Shown here: positions 8,408 through 17,448 of the stretch, piece after piece
How positions within the stretch are numbered: position 1 is the first letter of the stretch
Layout of the letters: the number at the start of each line of letters is the position of its first letter
Origin: Azoarcus sp.
GTDB taxonomy: Bacteria; Pseudomonadota; Gammaproteobacteria; Burkholderiales; Rhodocyclaceae
Reading direction: 5' to 3'
Length of the DNA: 33,460 nucleotides
NCBI GenBank assembly: GCA_020725025.1
Contig: DYFV01000060.1
Span: 1 to 33,460 of the forward strand
Program-made: the position numbers and the translations under genes
Notes under the pieces: model-generated
Databases searched by the model: none
Told to the model about the DNA's origin: nothing
What the model saw: only the letters and a program-made list of their open reading frames with translations

Positions 8408-8659
8408 TCATAGTGGTCGTCTCCGCGCGTGACGCTCACGCACGAAGCCGACCACGAACAGGAGGAGGCTGGCGAGGACGAGCAGCCATTCGACCGCGAG
8501 CGCATGCTCGCCGGGGACGGCCCGGTGCAACCGCAGTATCCAATGGACGACGACGTTGTCGACGACGCCCAGTGCACCGATCGCCATGAGGGCGCCGTTG
8601 ATCAATGCATCCGTACGCGGTTTCATGGTGCGTTCGTCGCCAGGATTCTTCGTGGACAT
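8408..8659 (-). CDS. Short DUF2243-like membrane protein
   Basis: This 83-aa protein has two predicted membrane helices. The segment GALGVVDNVVVHWILRLH matches the conserved core of DUF2243 membrane proteins (glycine-rich helix, Asp, then His...His), and a second helix (WLLVLASLLLFVVGFV) ends in a positively charged tail. Family members are usually longer (about 150 aa or more), so this is a short form. Two starts are possible: ATG 8657-8659 and an internal ATG at 8624-8626 (MKPRTDALI). Neither has a strong ribosome binding site. It is convergent with the epimerase-VKOR gene, ending only 13 bases from it. Confidence 0.65.
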   Translation of the reverse strand: MSTKNPGDERTMKPRTDALINGALMAIGALGVVDNVVVHWILRLHRAVPGEHALAVEWLLVLASLLLFVVGFVRERHARRRPL

Positions 8660-8778
8660 TGATGCAGGGCGGTGACCATCCTCGAATCATGCCCACCTCC
8701 ACACCCACGAGGCAAGTTCGTGCCCGACGGCGTTCGAGACTGCCCGCAGGCGGGCTTTCACGGTGCGCGAGGCCGTAT

Positions 8779-8810
8779 CCCGACGGCTGCATCCGAAAGG
8801 CAGCGTCGGG
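8779..8810. other. Strong hairpin in the intergenic region
   Basis: CCCGAC (8779-8784), a bulged G, and GCTGC (8786-8790) pair with GCAGC (8800-8804) and GTCGGG (8805-8810) around a 9-base loop, giving 11 bp. No T-run follows on either strand. It could be a boundary or protein-binding element; function unknown. Confidence 0.4.
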
Positions 8811-8974
8811 ATGGTGGAAGAAGTTGCCTGCACCTGTAGATTCTCCCCCCTTTTTCCCTTTCGGGCGGCTGTCGGGACCCGGCGCACGTGCCAGCGCATC
8901 CCGATTCGGGAGAGATGGCTCGAACCTCCCGCATCGTGGTGTGTCACCTTGATAAATTGCGCCGGAACGCGAGG

Positions 8975-9004
8975 TTGTCTGCTCGTGTGCCTTGCGTGTA
9001 GACT
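8975..9004 (+). promoter_or_regulatory. Possible sigma-70 promoter of the efflux operon
   Basis: TTGTCT (8975-8980) and TAGACT (8999-9004) with an 18-base spacer give a plausible -35/-10 pair, about 30 bases before the ATG at 9035. A similar GTGTA(G/A)A(C/G)TCGC block precedes the second copy of this small gene (around 20181-20192), which supports a shared signal. Promoter calls by eye are weak. Confidence 0.35.
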
Positions 9005-9034
9005 CGCCTGACCGTTTCCCGATTCCTTGCGGAT

Positions 9035-9385
9035 ATGCACTGCTTCCGGCGACTGATCGCGCTGCTCCTGATGGTGACGCTTCCCGCGTACGCCTGGGCG
9101 GCCCTCGCTCTGCCGGAGGTGTGCCCCATGCAGTCGACGCCCATGGTGGAGATGACCGATACCGGCCACGCCTGCTGCGACCCCGCCGACGGCGACCACG
9201 GCCAGCCGGACAAGCCTCATCCGTGCAAGCCCGGCCAGGAGTGCAAGAGCAGCAACCTGTATCAGCCAGTGTTCCCGCGCCTCGCGCAACCATTCGTCGC
9301 TGCCGCGACGGTCGTTTCCGCAGTCGGATCCCCCGTCCTGTCCCGCGACCCCACTGGGGTCTGGCGGCCTCCCCGCTCCATCTGA
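9035..9385 (+). CDS. Small exported Cys-rich protein, copy 1
   Basis: This 116-aa protein has an N-terminal signal-like helix (RRLIALLLMVTLPAYAWA) and a mature part with five cysteines (CPM, ACC, CKPGQEC), His and Met residues, ending in SRDPTGVWRPPRSI. I do not recognise a named family beyond small secreted proteins found next to copper systems; it recalls DUF2946-type proteins. A clear paralogue lies at 20220-20579 with the same order of motifs. No standard ribosome binding site is seen, but both copies share CCTTSYGG just before ATGCAC. It is the first gene upstream of the CusCBA genes. A periplasmic metal-binding or sensing role is a guess. Confidence 0.7.
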   Translation: MHCFRRLIALLLMVTLPAYAWAALALPEVCPMQSTPMVEMTDTGHACCDPADGDHGQPDKPHPCKPGQECKSSNLYQPVFPRLAQPFVAAATVVSAVGSPVLSRDPTGVWRPPRSI

Positions 9386-9495
9386 ATTCGTTCTCCGGTC
9401 TGTCGTTTCGGGCCGCGCCTTGGCGCCTGTAGCCCGAGACGATGGCTTGTGCGCGCCGTGATGGCGGCGGCACCTGACTCGTTCGGATTCAGCCT

Positions 9496-10902
9496 ATGCC
9501 ACTTCCATTGGAAGGGGTGCGCGCGTGCGCGCCCCGAAAGAACAAGAACCCGCTCGCGCGCCGGCCCGGCGTCCTGCGCGCGCTCGGCGCAGCGTTGCTC
9601 ACGGCCGCTCTTTCCGGCTGGGCCGCGGCCCAGACCACCGCGCAGATCACACCTCCCGCTCAACCGCTGACCCTGCAGGCGGCGCTGGACGCAGCGCAAG
9701 CGCGCTCCTACGCCCTGGTCGCACAGGATGCGGCGGCCCGCTCGGCGCGCGAGCTGGCCGTCGCGGCCGAGCGCCTGCCCGACCCGATGCTGCGCCTGTC
9801 CGTCGACAACCTGCCCGTCGACGGACCGATGCGCTTCAGCCTGACCGACGACTTCATGACCATGCGCTCGGTGGGTCTCACGCAGACCTTCACCCGCGCG
9901 GACAAGCGTCGGGCCCGCGCGGCCCGCTTCGAGCGCGAGGCCGATTCGGCACAGGCCGCGCGCGCGATGCAGCTTGCAGAGTTGCGACGCGGCACCGCGC
10001 TCGCGTGGTTCGACCGCTACTACCAGCAGCAGATGGTCGCGTTGCTGTCGAAGCAGCGCATTGAAGCGGCCCTGCAGATCGAAGCGGCCGACGCGGCCTA
10101 CCGCGCCGGCCGCGGCGCGCAGGCCGACGTGTTCATGGCGCGATCGGGCGTGGCCCGCATCGAGGACCGGATCCGCGAGGCGAAGGCGCGCGAGGCCAAC
10201 GCGGCCACCCAGCTCGCGCGCTGGGTGGGCGAGCTCGCCGCCGCGCCGCTGGGCGATCCGCCGCCGATCTCGACGACGCGGCTGGCGGCACACCGCCTCG
10301 AGCATGAGCTTGCCCGGCACCCGGACCTCGCCCTGATGGCCTCGAAGGAAGCCGTGGCACTGGCCGCGGCCGAAGTCGCCCGCCAGGACAAGCGCGTGGA
10401 CTGGACCGCGTCGCTGATGTACAGCCAGCGCGGCGAGGCCTTCTCCAACATGGTCTCGATCGCCGTGAGCGTGCCCCTGCAGTGGGATCAAAAGAACCGC
10501 CAGGACCGCGAGCTCGCCGCCCGGCTGGCGAAGGCCGAGCAGGCGCGGGCCGAGCGCGAGGAGATGACGCGCGCGCATCTGGCCGAGACCGAGCGCTGGC
10601 ACGCCACCTGGCGCAGCAATCTCGCGCGGCTGGCCGACTACGACGCAACGCTGGTCCCCCTCGCCGCCGAGCGCACCCGGGCGGCGCTCGCCGCCTATCG
10701 CGGCGGCCGTGGCGACCTGGCAGGCGTGCTCGAAGCGCGTGAGATGGAGATCGACACCCGCATCGAGCGGCTGCGCATCGAAATGGAAACGGCGGGGCTG
10801 TGGGTGGAGCTCGAGTACCTGATTCCCGCCGAAGGCGAGACGGAAAGTGCCGCCGCCGCCCCGCAGCCCTCGATGACGAACACCCCGGAGCAACAACGAT
10901 GA
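9496..10902 (+). CDS. cusC: Outer-membrane efflux channel of the TolC/CusC family
   Basis: This outer-membrane factor forms the exit duct of the HME-RND copper/silver pump. The 468-aa product has a signal sequence after a basic N terminus (GVLRALGAALLTAALSGWAAAQ) and long alpha-helical, Ala/Arg/Glu-rich repeats typical of the trimeric TolC barrel (two OEP repeats, about residues 60-250 and 270-450). The first possible ATG (9496) is used here; a later start just before the hydrophobic core is possible. Its TGA overlaps the ATG of the adaptor gene. There is no lipobox-type Cys after the signal, unlike E. coli CusC. The gene symbol is by operon position and family. Confidence 0.9.
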   Translation: MPLPLEGVRACAPRKNKNPLARRPGVLRALGAALLTAALSGWAAAQTTAQITPPAQPLTLQAALDAAQARSYALVAQDAAARSARELAVAAERLPDPMLRLSVDNLPVDGPMRFSLTDDFMTMRSVGLTQTFTRADKRRARAARFEREADSAQAARAMQLAELRRGTALAWFDRYYQQQMVALLSKQRIEAALQIEAADAAYRAGRGAQADVFMARSGVARIEDRIREAKAREANAATQLARWVGELAAAPLGDPPPISTTRLAAHRLEHELARHPDLALMASKEAVALAAAEVARQDKRVDWTASLMYSQRGEAFSNMVSIAVSVPLQWDQKNRQDRELAARLAKAEQARAEREEMTRAHLAETERWHATWRSNLARLADYDATLVPLAAERTRAALAAYRGGRGDLAGVLEAREMEIDTRIERLRIEMETAGLWVELEYLIPAEGETESAAAAPQPSMTNTPEQQR

Positions 10903-12524
10903 AACTCAAGAACCTTTTGATCGGCCTGGCGGCCGCCGGGCTGCTTGGCACCGCGGGATTCGGCCTCTACCGCCTGGGGCTGCAGCACGGTGCGGAAACG
11001 TCCGCTGACGCCCCCGCCGCCGGCACGGCCTCGGCTGCTCAGGCGCCCACCGCCCCCGTCGATCCGTCGACCTGGGGCGTCCCCGAGGGCGAGGCCGCCA
11101 CGCGCCGCCACATCGCCGACGGCCTCAAGGCCGGAATGATCGACCCGGTCACCGGGCGCAAGATCCTCCACTACCACGACCCCATGGTCCCCGGCAAAAA
11201 GTTCGAGGCGCCGGGCAAGTCGCCCTTCATGGACATGATGCTGGTCCCGGCCTATGCCGGCGCGGAAGGGGCGGACGCCGGCACCGTCACCATCAGCCCG
11301 CGCATCCAGCAGAACATCGGCCTGCGCACCGCCACGGTGGCCGAGGGCACGCTCGCGCCGGCGGTGTCGGCGGTGGGCGCGATCGCCTGGAACGAGCGCG
11401 ACCAGGCGGTCGTCCAGGCCCGCGCGATGGGCTACGTCGAAAAACTCTACGTGCGCGCCACGCTCGACCGTGTAACGAGGGGCCAGCCGCTGGTCGATCT
11501 CTACGTGCCCGACTGGGTGGCCGCGCAGGAGGATTTCCTGTCGGTGCGCCGCATGCAGGGCACCGACCTCGCCGCGCTGGTCGACGCCGCGCGCGCCCGC
11601 ATGCGCCAGGCCGGCATGGATGAGGCGCAGATCCGGCTGGTCGAATCGAGCGGCCGGGTGCAGGCCCGGCTGACGATCCGCGCACCCATCGGCGGCGCCG
11701 TCACCGAGCTGATGGCGCGCGAAGGGATGACCGTGATGCCGGGCATGACGCTCGCGCGCATCAACGGCCTGGCAAGCGTGTGGGCCGACGCCGAGGTGCC
11801 CGAGAGCCAGGCGGCGCAGCTCGCCCCGGGGGCGCGGGTGACGGCGACGAGCCCGGCGCTGCCCGGCGAAACCTTCGACGGGCGCGTGCAGGCGCTGCTG
11901 CCGGAGGTGAACCCGGCGACGCGAACGCTCAAGGCGCGTATGGAACTCGCCAATCCGCGCGGGCGCCTGGTGCCGGGCATGTTCGTCCGGATGAGCTTCG
12001 CGGACGAGCGGGAGAACAAGACGCTCCTCGTGCCGACCGAGGCGATCGTCGCGACCGGCAAACGCACGCTCGTGATGCTCGCCGAGGCGGACGGCCGCTT
12101 CCGTCCGGTCGAGGTCGTCACCGGGATCGAAGCGGGCGGGCAGACCGAGGTCCGACAGGGTTTGCAGGCCGGGCAGCGGGTGGTGCTGTCGGGCCAGTTC
12201 CTGATCGACTCCGAAGCGAGCCTCGCAGGCATCGAGGCGCGTCTCGGCCAGGAGGCGCCGGCGGCTGCCGCCGACACCCATCGCACCCGCGCGGTGATCG
12301 AGGCCATCGCCGGTGACGTGCTGACCCTGAGCCATCCGGCAATTCCAGCCCTCAAGTGGCCGGCGATGACGATGGACTTCAAGCTGGCGCCCGGGCTCGA
12401 GCGGCCGGAGCTGAAAGCTGGCGAAGACGTCGACATCGAATTCCGCATGCAGGAAGGCGACGCGCCGCAGATCGTGGGCATTCGACGGGCTGCGCCGGGC
12501 ACGGCGGCGGGGGGCGCGAAATGA
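10899..12524 (+). CDS. cusB: CusB-type periplasmic adaptor with a C-terminal CusF-like domain
   Basis: This membrane-fusion protein links the inner-membrane pump to the outer-membrane channel and delivers Cu(I)/Ag(I). The 541-aa product starts at the ATG overlapping the cusC stop and has one N-terminal hydrophobic anchor ([19 protein letters not shown]). It carries a heavy-metal-binding motif (YHDPMVPG...[10 protein letters not shown], about residues 91-115), the barrel-sandwich and alpha-hairpin adaptor core, and then a fused CusF-type domain. The CusF-type site is WPAMTM, with Trp487, Met490 and Met492 as the expected Cu(I)-pi and thioether ligands. The domain fusion is known in other proteobacterial CusB proteins. 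Its stop overlaps the cusA start, so cusC, cusB and cusA form one coupled operon. Confidence 0.92.
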   Translation: MKLKNLLIGLAAAGLLGTAGFGLYRLGLQHGAETSADAPAAGTASAAQAPTAPVDPSTWGVPEGEAATRRHIADGLKAGMIDPVTGRKILHYHDPMVPGKKFEAPGKSPFMDMMLVPAYAGAEGADAGTVTISPRIQQNIGLRTATVAEGTLAPAVSAVGAIAWNERDQAVVQARAMGYVEKLYVRATLDRVTRGQPLVDLYVPDWVAAQEDFLSVRRMQGTDLAALVDAARARMRQAGMDEAQIRLVESSGRVQARLTIRAPIGGAVTELMAREGMTVMPGMTLARINGLASVWADAEVPESQAAQLAPGARVTATSPALPGETFDGRVQALLPEVNPATRTLKARMELANPRGRLVPGMFVRMSFADERENKTLLVPTEAIVATGKRTLVMLAEADGRFRPVEVVTGIEAGGQTEVRQGLQAGQRVVLSGQFLIDSEASLAGIEARLGQEAPAAAADTHRTRAVIEAIAGDVLTLSHPAIPALKWPAMTMDFKLAPGLERPELKAGEDVDIEFRMQEGDAPQIVGIRRAAPGTAAGGAK

Positions 12525-15500
12525 TCGCGAACCTCATCCGCTGGTCGATCGCCAACCGCTTCCTGGTGCTGCTGGCGACCGTGATGGTCACGGCGTGGGG
12601 CGTCGTCTCGCTCAGCCGCACCCCGCTCGATGCCCTGCCCGACCTCTCCGACGTGCAGGTGATCATCCGCACCACTTATCCGGGCCAAGCGCCGCAACTG
12701 GTGGAGAACCAGGTCACCTATCCGCTCACCACGACCATGCTGTCGGTGCCCGGCGCCAAGGTCGTGCGCGGCTTCTCCTTCTTCGGCGACAGCTACGTCT
12801 ATGTGCTGTTCGAGGACGGCACCGACCTCTACTGGGCGCGCACGCGGGTGCTGGAGTACCTCAACCAGGTGCAGTCGCGCCTGCCGCCGGGCGCGACCTC
12901 GTCGATCGGGCCGGATGCGACCGGCGTGGGCTGGATCTACCAGTACGCGCTCGTCGACCGGTCGGGCACGCAGGACATTTCGCAGCTGCGCACCCTGCAG
13001 GACTGGTTCCTCAAGTTCGAGTTGAAGACCGTGCCCGACGTGGCCGAGGTGGCCACCATCGGCGGCATGGTCCGGCAGTATCAGGTGGTGCTCGATCCGG
13101 ACAAGCTCGCGGCCTACCGCATTCCGCACGCCCGGGTGGTCGAGGCCATCCACCGGGGCAACCAGGAGGCGGGCGGCTCGGTGCTGGAGCTGGGCGAGGC
13201 CGAGTTCATGGTGCGCGCCTCGGGCTATCTGCAGACCCTGGAGGACTTCCGGGCGATTCCCCTGATGACCACCGACGCCGGCGTGTCGGTGCATCTGGGC
13301 GATGTGGCGCGGGTGCAGTTCGGCCCGGAGATGCGGCGCGGCATCGGCGAGCTCGACGGCGATGGTGAAGCGGTGGGCGGCGTGATCGTGATGCGCTCGG
13401 GCAAGAACGCGCTCACCACGATCCAGGCGGTGAAGGACAAGCTGGCCGTCCTTCAGAAGAGTCTGCCCGAGGGGGTGGAGATCGTCCCGGTGTACGACCG
13501 CTCGGGCCTGATCGAGCGGGCGATCGACAACCTGACGCACAAGCTCGTCGAGGAGTTCATCGTCGTCGCCGTGGTGTGCGCGGTGTTCCTCTTTCACCTA
13601 CGCTCGGCCTTCGTCGCGATCGTCTCGCTGCCGTTGGGCATCCTGATGGCCTTCATCGTCATGCAGCGGCTGGGGGTCAACGCCAACATCATGTCGCTGG
13701 GCGGCATCGCCATCGCCGTCGGCGCGATGGTGGATGCGGCCGTGGTGATGATCGAAAACGCCCACAAGCATCTCGAAGCCTGGGCGCACGAGCATCCCGG
13801 GGAGAAGCTCCGGGGCGACGCCCGCTGGCATGTGATCGGCGACGCCGCGGTGGAAGTCGGCCCGGCGCTGTTCTTCTCGCTGTTGATCATCACCTTGTCC
13901 TTCATCCCGGTGTTCACGCTGGAGGCGCAGGAGGGGCGCATGTTCTCGCCGCTCGCCTTCACCAAGACCTACGCCATGGCGGCCGCAGCGGGGCTCGCGG
14001 TGACGCTGATCCCGGTGCTGATGGGCTACCTCATCCGTGGGCGGATTCCGGACGAGCAGGCCAACCCGCTCAATCGCTGGCTGATCGCGGCCTACCGCCC
14101 GCTGCTCGACGGGGTGCTGCGCTTCCCGAAGGCGACGCTGGCGCTCGCCGTGGTGCTGCTGCTCGCGAGCCTGTGGCCGCTGCAGCACATCGGCAGCGAG
14201 TTCATGCCGCAGCTCGACGAAGGCGATCTGCTCTATATGCCCACCGCGCTGCCGGGCCTGTCCGCGGGCAAGGCGGCCGAGCTGCTGCAGCAGACCGATC
14301 GCCTGATCAGGACCGTCCCCGAGGTCAAGAGCGTCTACGGCAAGGCGGGGCGCGCGGCGAGCGCGACGGACCCGGCGCCGCTCGTGATGTTCGAAACCAC
14401 GATCCAGCTCAAGCCGCGCGATGAATGGCGGCCGGGCATGACGCCCGACAAGCTCGTCGACGAGCTCGACAAGACCGTGCGCGTGCCGGGCCTGACCAAC
14501 ATCTGGGTACCGCCGATCCGCAACCGCCTCGACATGCTCGCCACCGGCATCAAGAGCCCGGTCGGCGTCAAGGTACTGGGACCGGATCTCGCAGTCATCG
14601 ATCGGCTCACCGGCGAGATCGAGCGTGCCCTCAAGCCGGTGCCCGGAGTGACCAGCGCGTTCGCCGAGCGCCTGACCGGCGGGCGTTACGTGGATGTCGA
14701 CATCCGGCGCGAGGCGGCAGCCCGCTATGGCCTCAACATCGCCGACGTGCAGTCGGTGGTGAGCTCGGCGGTGGGCGGCATGAACATCGCCGAGACCGTC
14801 GAGGGGCTGCAGCGCTTTCCGATCAACGTCCGTTACCCGCGCGAGATTCGCGATTCGCTCGCACGCCTGCGCACGCTGCCCATCGTGAGCCCGCGCGGGC
14901 AGCAGTTCGTGCTCTCGGACGTGGCCGACATCCGCATCGCGGACGGCCCGCCGATGCTAAGGAGCGAAAACGCGCGGCTGGCCGGCTACGTCTACGTGGA
15001 CATCCGCGGCCGCGACCTCGGCTCGGCAGTGCGCGACATGCAGCGCGTGGTGAGCGAGCAGATAGACCTGCCGCCGGGCTACTCGGTGTCGTGGTCCGGG
15101 CAGTTCGAGTTCCTCGAACGGGCCACCGCCAAGCTCCAGCTGGTGGTGCCCTTCACGCTGCTGATCATCTTCGTGCTGCTCTACCTCGCCTTCAAGCACT
15201 TCGGCGAAGCGCTGCTGATCATGACCACGTTGCCCTTCGCCATGGTCGGCGGTGTGTGGCTGCTCTACCTTCTGGACTACAACCTGTCGGTGGCCGGCGT
15301 GGTCGGCTTCATCGCGCTCGCCGGGGTGGCCGCCGAGTTCGGCGTGATCATGCTGCTGTATCTGAAGCAGGCCTGGTTCGATCGGCTCGATGAGAACAAG
15401 ACCGGCGAGGCGGATCTCCTCGACGCGATCCGCGAGGGCGCGGTGCTGCGCGTGCGGCCCAAGGCGATGACCGTGGCGGTGATCCTCGCCGGCCTGTTCC

Positions 15501-15667
15501 CGATCATGTGGGGCACCGGCACCGGCAGCGAGGTGATGCAGCGCATCGCCGCGCCGATGGTCGGCGGCATGATCACCGCGCCGCTGCTGTCGATGTTCGT
15601 GATCCCGGCCGCCTATCTGCTGATGCGGCGGCGCGGACGCAGCGACACGGGATATCGGCGGCCATGA
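12521..15667 (+). CDS. cusA: HME-RND copper/silver efflux pump, CusA type
   Basis: This 1048-aa inner-membrane proton antiporter exports Cu(I)/Ag(I). Family signs are an N-terminal helix beginning [14 protein letters not shown], the early [13 protein letters not shown] block, WIYQYALVD, and the helix-4 motif [15 protein letters not shown] (about residues 399-413). A further sign is the periplasmic [19 protein letters not shown] segment typical of the monovalent-cation (CusA) branch rather than CzcA. Two sets of membrane helices around large periplasmic loops and a length near 1050 aa show that it is complete. It is coupled by ATGA overlaps to cusB before and to a small exported protein after. 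Ion preference is inferred from these motifs and from the CusF-like partners. Confidence 0.95.
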   Translation: MIANLIRWSIANRFLVLLATVMVTAWGVVSLSRTPLDALPDLSDVQVIIRTTYPGQAPQLVENQVTYPLTTTMLSVPGAKVVRGFSFFGDSYVYVLFEDGTDLYWARTRVLEYLNQVQSRLPPGATSSIGPDATGVGWIYQYALVDRSGTQDISQLRTLQDWFLKFELKTVPDVAEVATIGGMVRQYQVVLDPDKLAAYRIPHARVVEAIHRGNQEAGGSVLELGEAEFMVRASGYLQTLEDFRAIPLMTTDAGVSVHLGDVARVQFGPEMRRGIGELDGDGEAVGGVIVMRSGKNALTTIQAVKDKLAVLQKSLPEGVEIVPVYDRSGLIERAIDNLTHKLVEEFIVVAVVCAVFLFHLRSAFVAIVSLPLGILMAFIVMQRLGVNANIMSLGGIAIAVGAMVDAAVVMIENAHKHLEAWAHEHPGEKLRGDARWHVIGDAAVEVGPALFFSLLIITLSFIPVFTLEAQEGRMFSPLAFTKTYAMAAAAGLAVTLIPVLMGYLIRGRIPDEQANPLNRWLIAAYRPLLDGVLRFPKATLALAVVLLLASLWPLQHIGSEFMPQLDEGDLLYMPTALPGLSAGKAAELLQQTDRLIRTVPEVKSVYGKAGRAASATDPAPLVMFETTIQLKPRDEWRPGMTPDKLVDELDKTVRVPGLTNIWVPPIRNRLDMLATGIKSPVGVKVLGPDLAVIDRLTGEIERALKPVPGVTSAFAERLTGGRYVDVDIRREAAARYGLNIADVQSVVSSAVGGMNIAETVEGLQRFPINVRYPREIRDSLARLRTLPIVSPRGQQFVLSDVADIRIADGPPMLRSENARLAGYVYVDIRGRDLGSAVRDMQRVVSEQIDLPPGYSVSWSGQFEFLERATAKLQLVVPFTLLIIFVLLYLAFKHFGEALLIMTTLPFAMVGGVWLLYLLDYNLSVAGVVGFIALAGVAAEFGVIMLLYLKQAWFDRLDENKTGEADLLDAIREGAVLRVRPKAMTVAVILAGLFPIMWGTGTGSEVMQRIAAPMVGGMITAPLLSMFVIPAAYLLMRRRGRSDTGYRRP

Positions 15668-16008
15668 CAGCCGGTCGGATTCGGGCAGGGTTGTCGACGC
15701 TGCTGCTGCAGGCGGTCATAGGGGTCGCGTTGCTTGCGCCGCCCCTCGGTCGGGCACAGCCGACCGGGGACGTGCCAGTGATCGAGCATTGCCTCACTGG
15801 CGCGATCGACAGCCTGCCTTGTGCGACATGTCCGCTGGCGTCGGGCTACACGCCGGCCAATGCAGGGGGCGCCGACGGTCATGGTGCGGCGGCTTCCTGT
15901 GTTGTGGCGCAGACGCCACGTTTCGGTGCCTCGCAAGCCTGGGCAGTCACGTCGGCGATGCCGACCTCCATGCGCATCCACTTGCTGTACTGCAGGTGGC
16001 TGAATTAG
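15664..16008 (+). CDS. Small exported Cys-containing protein, unknown function
   Basis: This 114-aa protein is translated from the ATG overlapping the cusA stop. It has a signal-like N terminus ([23 protein letters not shown]) followed by cysteines in HC...PCATCPL, SCVV and LYCRW. I recognise no named family. Coupling to cusA argues that it is made in proportion to the pump, perhaps as a periplasmic accessory or metal-binding protein. An earlier in-frame start would overlap cusA by over 150 bases and is unlikely. Confidence 0.6.
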   Translation: MTAGRIRAGLSTLLLQAVIGVALLAPPLGRAQPTGDVPVIEHCLTGAIDSLPCATCPLASGYTPANAGGADGHGAAASCVVAQTPRFGASQAWAVTSAMPTSMRIHLLYCRWLN

Positions 16009-16079
16009 CCAACGATCGTGTTCCGAAATTCGAGAGGCAATTCAAACAGTCAATGAAACAGATTTTCTTTGGAGCAATC

Positions 16080-16439
16080 ATGAACACGATCAAGTCTCAA
16101 CACACCATCCGCCATGGTCTCGTCGTCACTGCCCTGACCCTGGCTGCCGCTTTCGCAGTTCCTGCGTTTGCGGCTTCTCCGGCCAGCTCGAATTACGGCA
16201 CGCCCGTGCCTGCGGGCCAAGGCGGTCGGGAAATCGGCCTCGATTCCGCGACACGCGAGGTGAATGTCCAGCAGAACGAGACGGTACGGTTCGTCGTCGG
16301 CGGGCAGAGCTTCACGTGGCGGTTCGATACGCTCGGCACGCCTGTGTTCGACCTGAATCAGGTGGCGCCGGACGGCATGCTGGGCGACGCCACGATTAAG
16401 GTCTATGTCGCGCCCGACCCGCTTTACATCGGCGGCTAA
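16080..16439 (+). CDS. CzcE-like periplasmic metal-binding protein
   Basis: This 119-aa exported protein is of the CzcE type; CzcE proteins bind copper (and zinc) in the periplasm. The ATG at 16080 has GGAG at 16071-16074; an upstream in-frame ATG (16053) lacks a good site. A clear signal peptide (LVVTALTLAAAFAVPAFAA) precedes the mature domain, with YGTPV, EVNVQQNETVRFVVGGQSFTW and the C-terminal KVYVAPDPLYIGG. It sits downstream of the CusCBA operon and just before a strong palindrome. The family call rests on the overall pattern; the metal is inferred. Confidence 0.75.
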   Translation: MNTIKSQHTIRHGLVVTALTLAAAFAVPAFAASPASSNYGTPVPAGQGGREIGLDSATREVNVQQNETVRFVVGGQSFTWRFDTLGTPVFDLNQVAPDGMLGDATIKVYVAPDPLYIGG

Positions 16440-16447
16440 GGCATGTT

Positions 16448-16480
16448 GCAGGGGAAACGCGAAATTCGCGTTTCCCCTGC
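16448..16480 (+). terminator. 16-bp perfect palindrome between the CzcE-like and Met-rich genes
   Basis: The arms 16448-16463 and 16465-16480 are perfect reverse complements (core GGGGAAACGCG / CGCGTTTCCCC) with one central base; as RNA it would fold with a 3-5 base loop. It starts 9 bases after the CzcE-like stop and ends 27 bases before the next ATG. There is no T-run. It could stop or stabilise the upstream mRNA, or serve as a dyad operator for the Met-rich gene. Confidence 0.55.
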
Positions 16481-16506
16481 GCACACCAACTTTCATGGAG
16501 ATTGAA

Positions 16507-16839
16507 ATGAAAAAGACATTCGTTGTTTCCGCCCTGGCGGTCACGCTGCTTGCCGGGGGAGCCTGGAGCCTCGCCTCGGCGCAGGCTCAGTCACCCGATC
16601 GGCCCGCAGGCGCCCACGGGATGGGAGGCATGCAAATGGGCGGCGGCGACATGATGGGGATGATGGACATGATGGGCAACTGCAGCCGCATGATGCAGGG
16701 CGGCATGGCGGGACACATGCTGCCGCAGCTCCCGCCCGGAAACGAGAAGCTGCAACTGCAGATGCAGGCGGAGATGATGCAGAAGATGGGCGAGATCGTC
16801 TCCAAGTATGCCGCCCAAATCAAGGACGAGAAGAAGTAA
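16507..16839 (+). CDS. Small exported Met-rich protein, likely copper-binding
   Basis: This 110-aa protein starts at ATG 16507 with GGAG at 16497-16500. It has a signal peptide (FVVSALAVTLLAGGAWSLASAQA) and then a stretch very rich in Met and Gly (for example MGGMQMGGGDMMGMMDMMG), with one Cys and several His. The C-terminal part is an amphipathic helix (QMQAEMMQKMGEIVSKY). Met-rich periplasmic proteins of this kind bind Cu(I)/Ag(I) through thioethers. I do not recognise a named family. It lies between the CzcE-like and CusF-like genes and is probably part of the same periplasmic metal-handling set. Confidence 0.75.
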   Translation: MKKTFVVSALAVTLLAGGAWSLASAQAQSPDRPAGAHGMGGMQMGGGDMMGMMDMMGNCSRMMQGGMAGHMLPQLPPGNEKLQLQMQAEMMQKMGEIVSKYAAQIKDEKK

Positions 16840-16848
16840 CGCAAGGCA

Positions 16849-16922
16849 TCGCGGGACACCCTGCACCCGCCTGGCGGTGAGTTCGGGCGGCGCAGGGCGC
16901 CTCGCGACGCAAATGATTTTTT
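16849..16922 (+). terminator. Long imperfect hairpin followed by a T-run
   Basis: 16849-16871 and 16885-16907 form a long imperfect inverted repeat (core CCCTGC / GCAGGG, outer TCGCG / CGCGA) with a 13-base loop. A run of six T lies at 16917-16922. The T-run is about 10 bases past the stem, which weakens an intrinsic-terminator call, but the position right after the Met-rich gene fits. Confidence 0.45.
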
Positions 16923-16947
16923 CAACCCGCAACGAAAGGAAGTGCAA

Positions 16948-17307
16948 ATGAAGCAAACCGCAATGGCCGCCCTGATGATCGCCCTGACCCTCGGCACTGG
17001 TGCAGCACTTGCCCAGCAGAAGATGGGGGATATGCCGATGAAAGACATGCCGATGAAGGACATGCCGATGGGAACGCCCTCGCAGGGACAGACCCATCAT
17101 GCCATCGGCACTATCAAGAAAGTCGATGCAGCCAAAGGCAGCGTCACCTTCGACCACGGGCCGGTGAAGAGCCTCGACTGGCCGGCGATGACCATGACCT
17201 TTGCCGTGAAGGACAAGATGCTCCTCGACAAGCTCACCGTCGGCAAGAAGGCGGCGTTCGAGTTTGTTCAGGACGGCAAGGGGTACGTCGTGACCGGCGT
17301 GAAATGA
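16948..17307 (+). CDS. cusF: CusF-like periplasmic copper/silver carrier
   Basis: This 119-aa exported protein would carry Cu(I)/Ag(I) in the periplasm and hand it to CusB. ATG 16948 has AAAGGA 7 bases upstream. A signal peptide (MAALMIALTLGTGAALAQ) is followed by a Met/Asp repeat linker (three near-copies of DMPMK). The CusF domain follows, with HHAIGTIKKVD at its start and the WPAMTM metal site (Trp78, Met81, Met83), and the fold ends in GYVVTGVK. The same site is fused to the CusB C terminus, so the island codes for two CusF sites. The extra Met-repeat linker is unusual and may add metal capacity. Confidence 0.9.
   Translation: MKQTAMAALMIALTLGTGAALAQQKMGDMPMKDMPMKDMPMGTPSQGQTHHAIGTIKKVDAAKGSVTFDHGPVKSLDWPAMTMTFAVKDKMLLDKLTVGKKAAFEFVQDGKGYVVTGVK
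17029..17070 (+). repeat. 15-base tandem repeat coding for DMPMK units
   Basis: GA(T/C)ATGCCGATG occurs three times at 15-base spacing (17029, 17044, 17059), separated by AAA or AAG. It encodes the Met/Asp/Lys linker of the CusF-like protein and could expand or contract by slippage without breaking the frame. Confidence 0.75.
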
Positions 17308-17448
17308 CCGGCAGGCCGGTGAGCCGCCAGGCTTCGCCGGCCGGCCTTTCCCTCCGCCGGACGGGCCGCCTTGACGCGGATCGCGCTGGCCTGCGGCAGG
17401 GCCGAGCCGATCGCGCAGCAGGGCGTAGCGAGCTGAAGGAGTGCAACG

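Larger units (their letters stand above)
8660..9034. other. 375-base intergenic region upstream of the efflux operon
   Basis: I see no gene. The region holds a strong hairpin at 8779-8810, a C/T-rich stretch at about 8840-8862 and a plausible promoter at 8975-9004 for the first gene of the efflux operon. A divergent promoter for the - strand DUF2243-like gene should also be here. No clear CueR, CusR or CopR type operator could be picked out by eye. Confidence 0.4.

Noticed and set aside
5809..8577. A 922-codon open frame on the - strand
   Set aside because: It is the antisense shadow of the epimerase-SPW-VKOR gene in very GC-rich DNA; it is His/Arg/Asp-rich, low in complexity, and has no domain or ribosome binding site.
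8905..8940. tRNA-like TTCGA arm on the - strand (GGAGGTTCGAGCC)
   Set aside because: The stem pairs badly and no acceptor, D or anticodon arms fit; it is better explained as a simple GGGAG/CTCCC inverted repeat.
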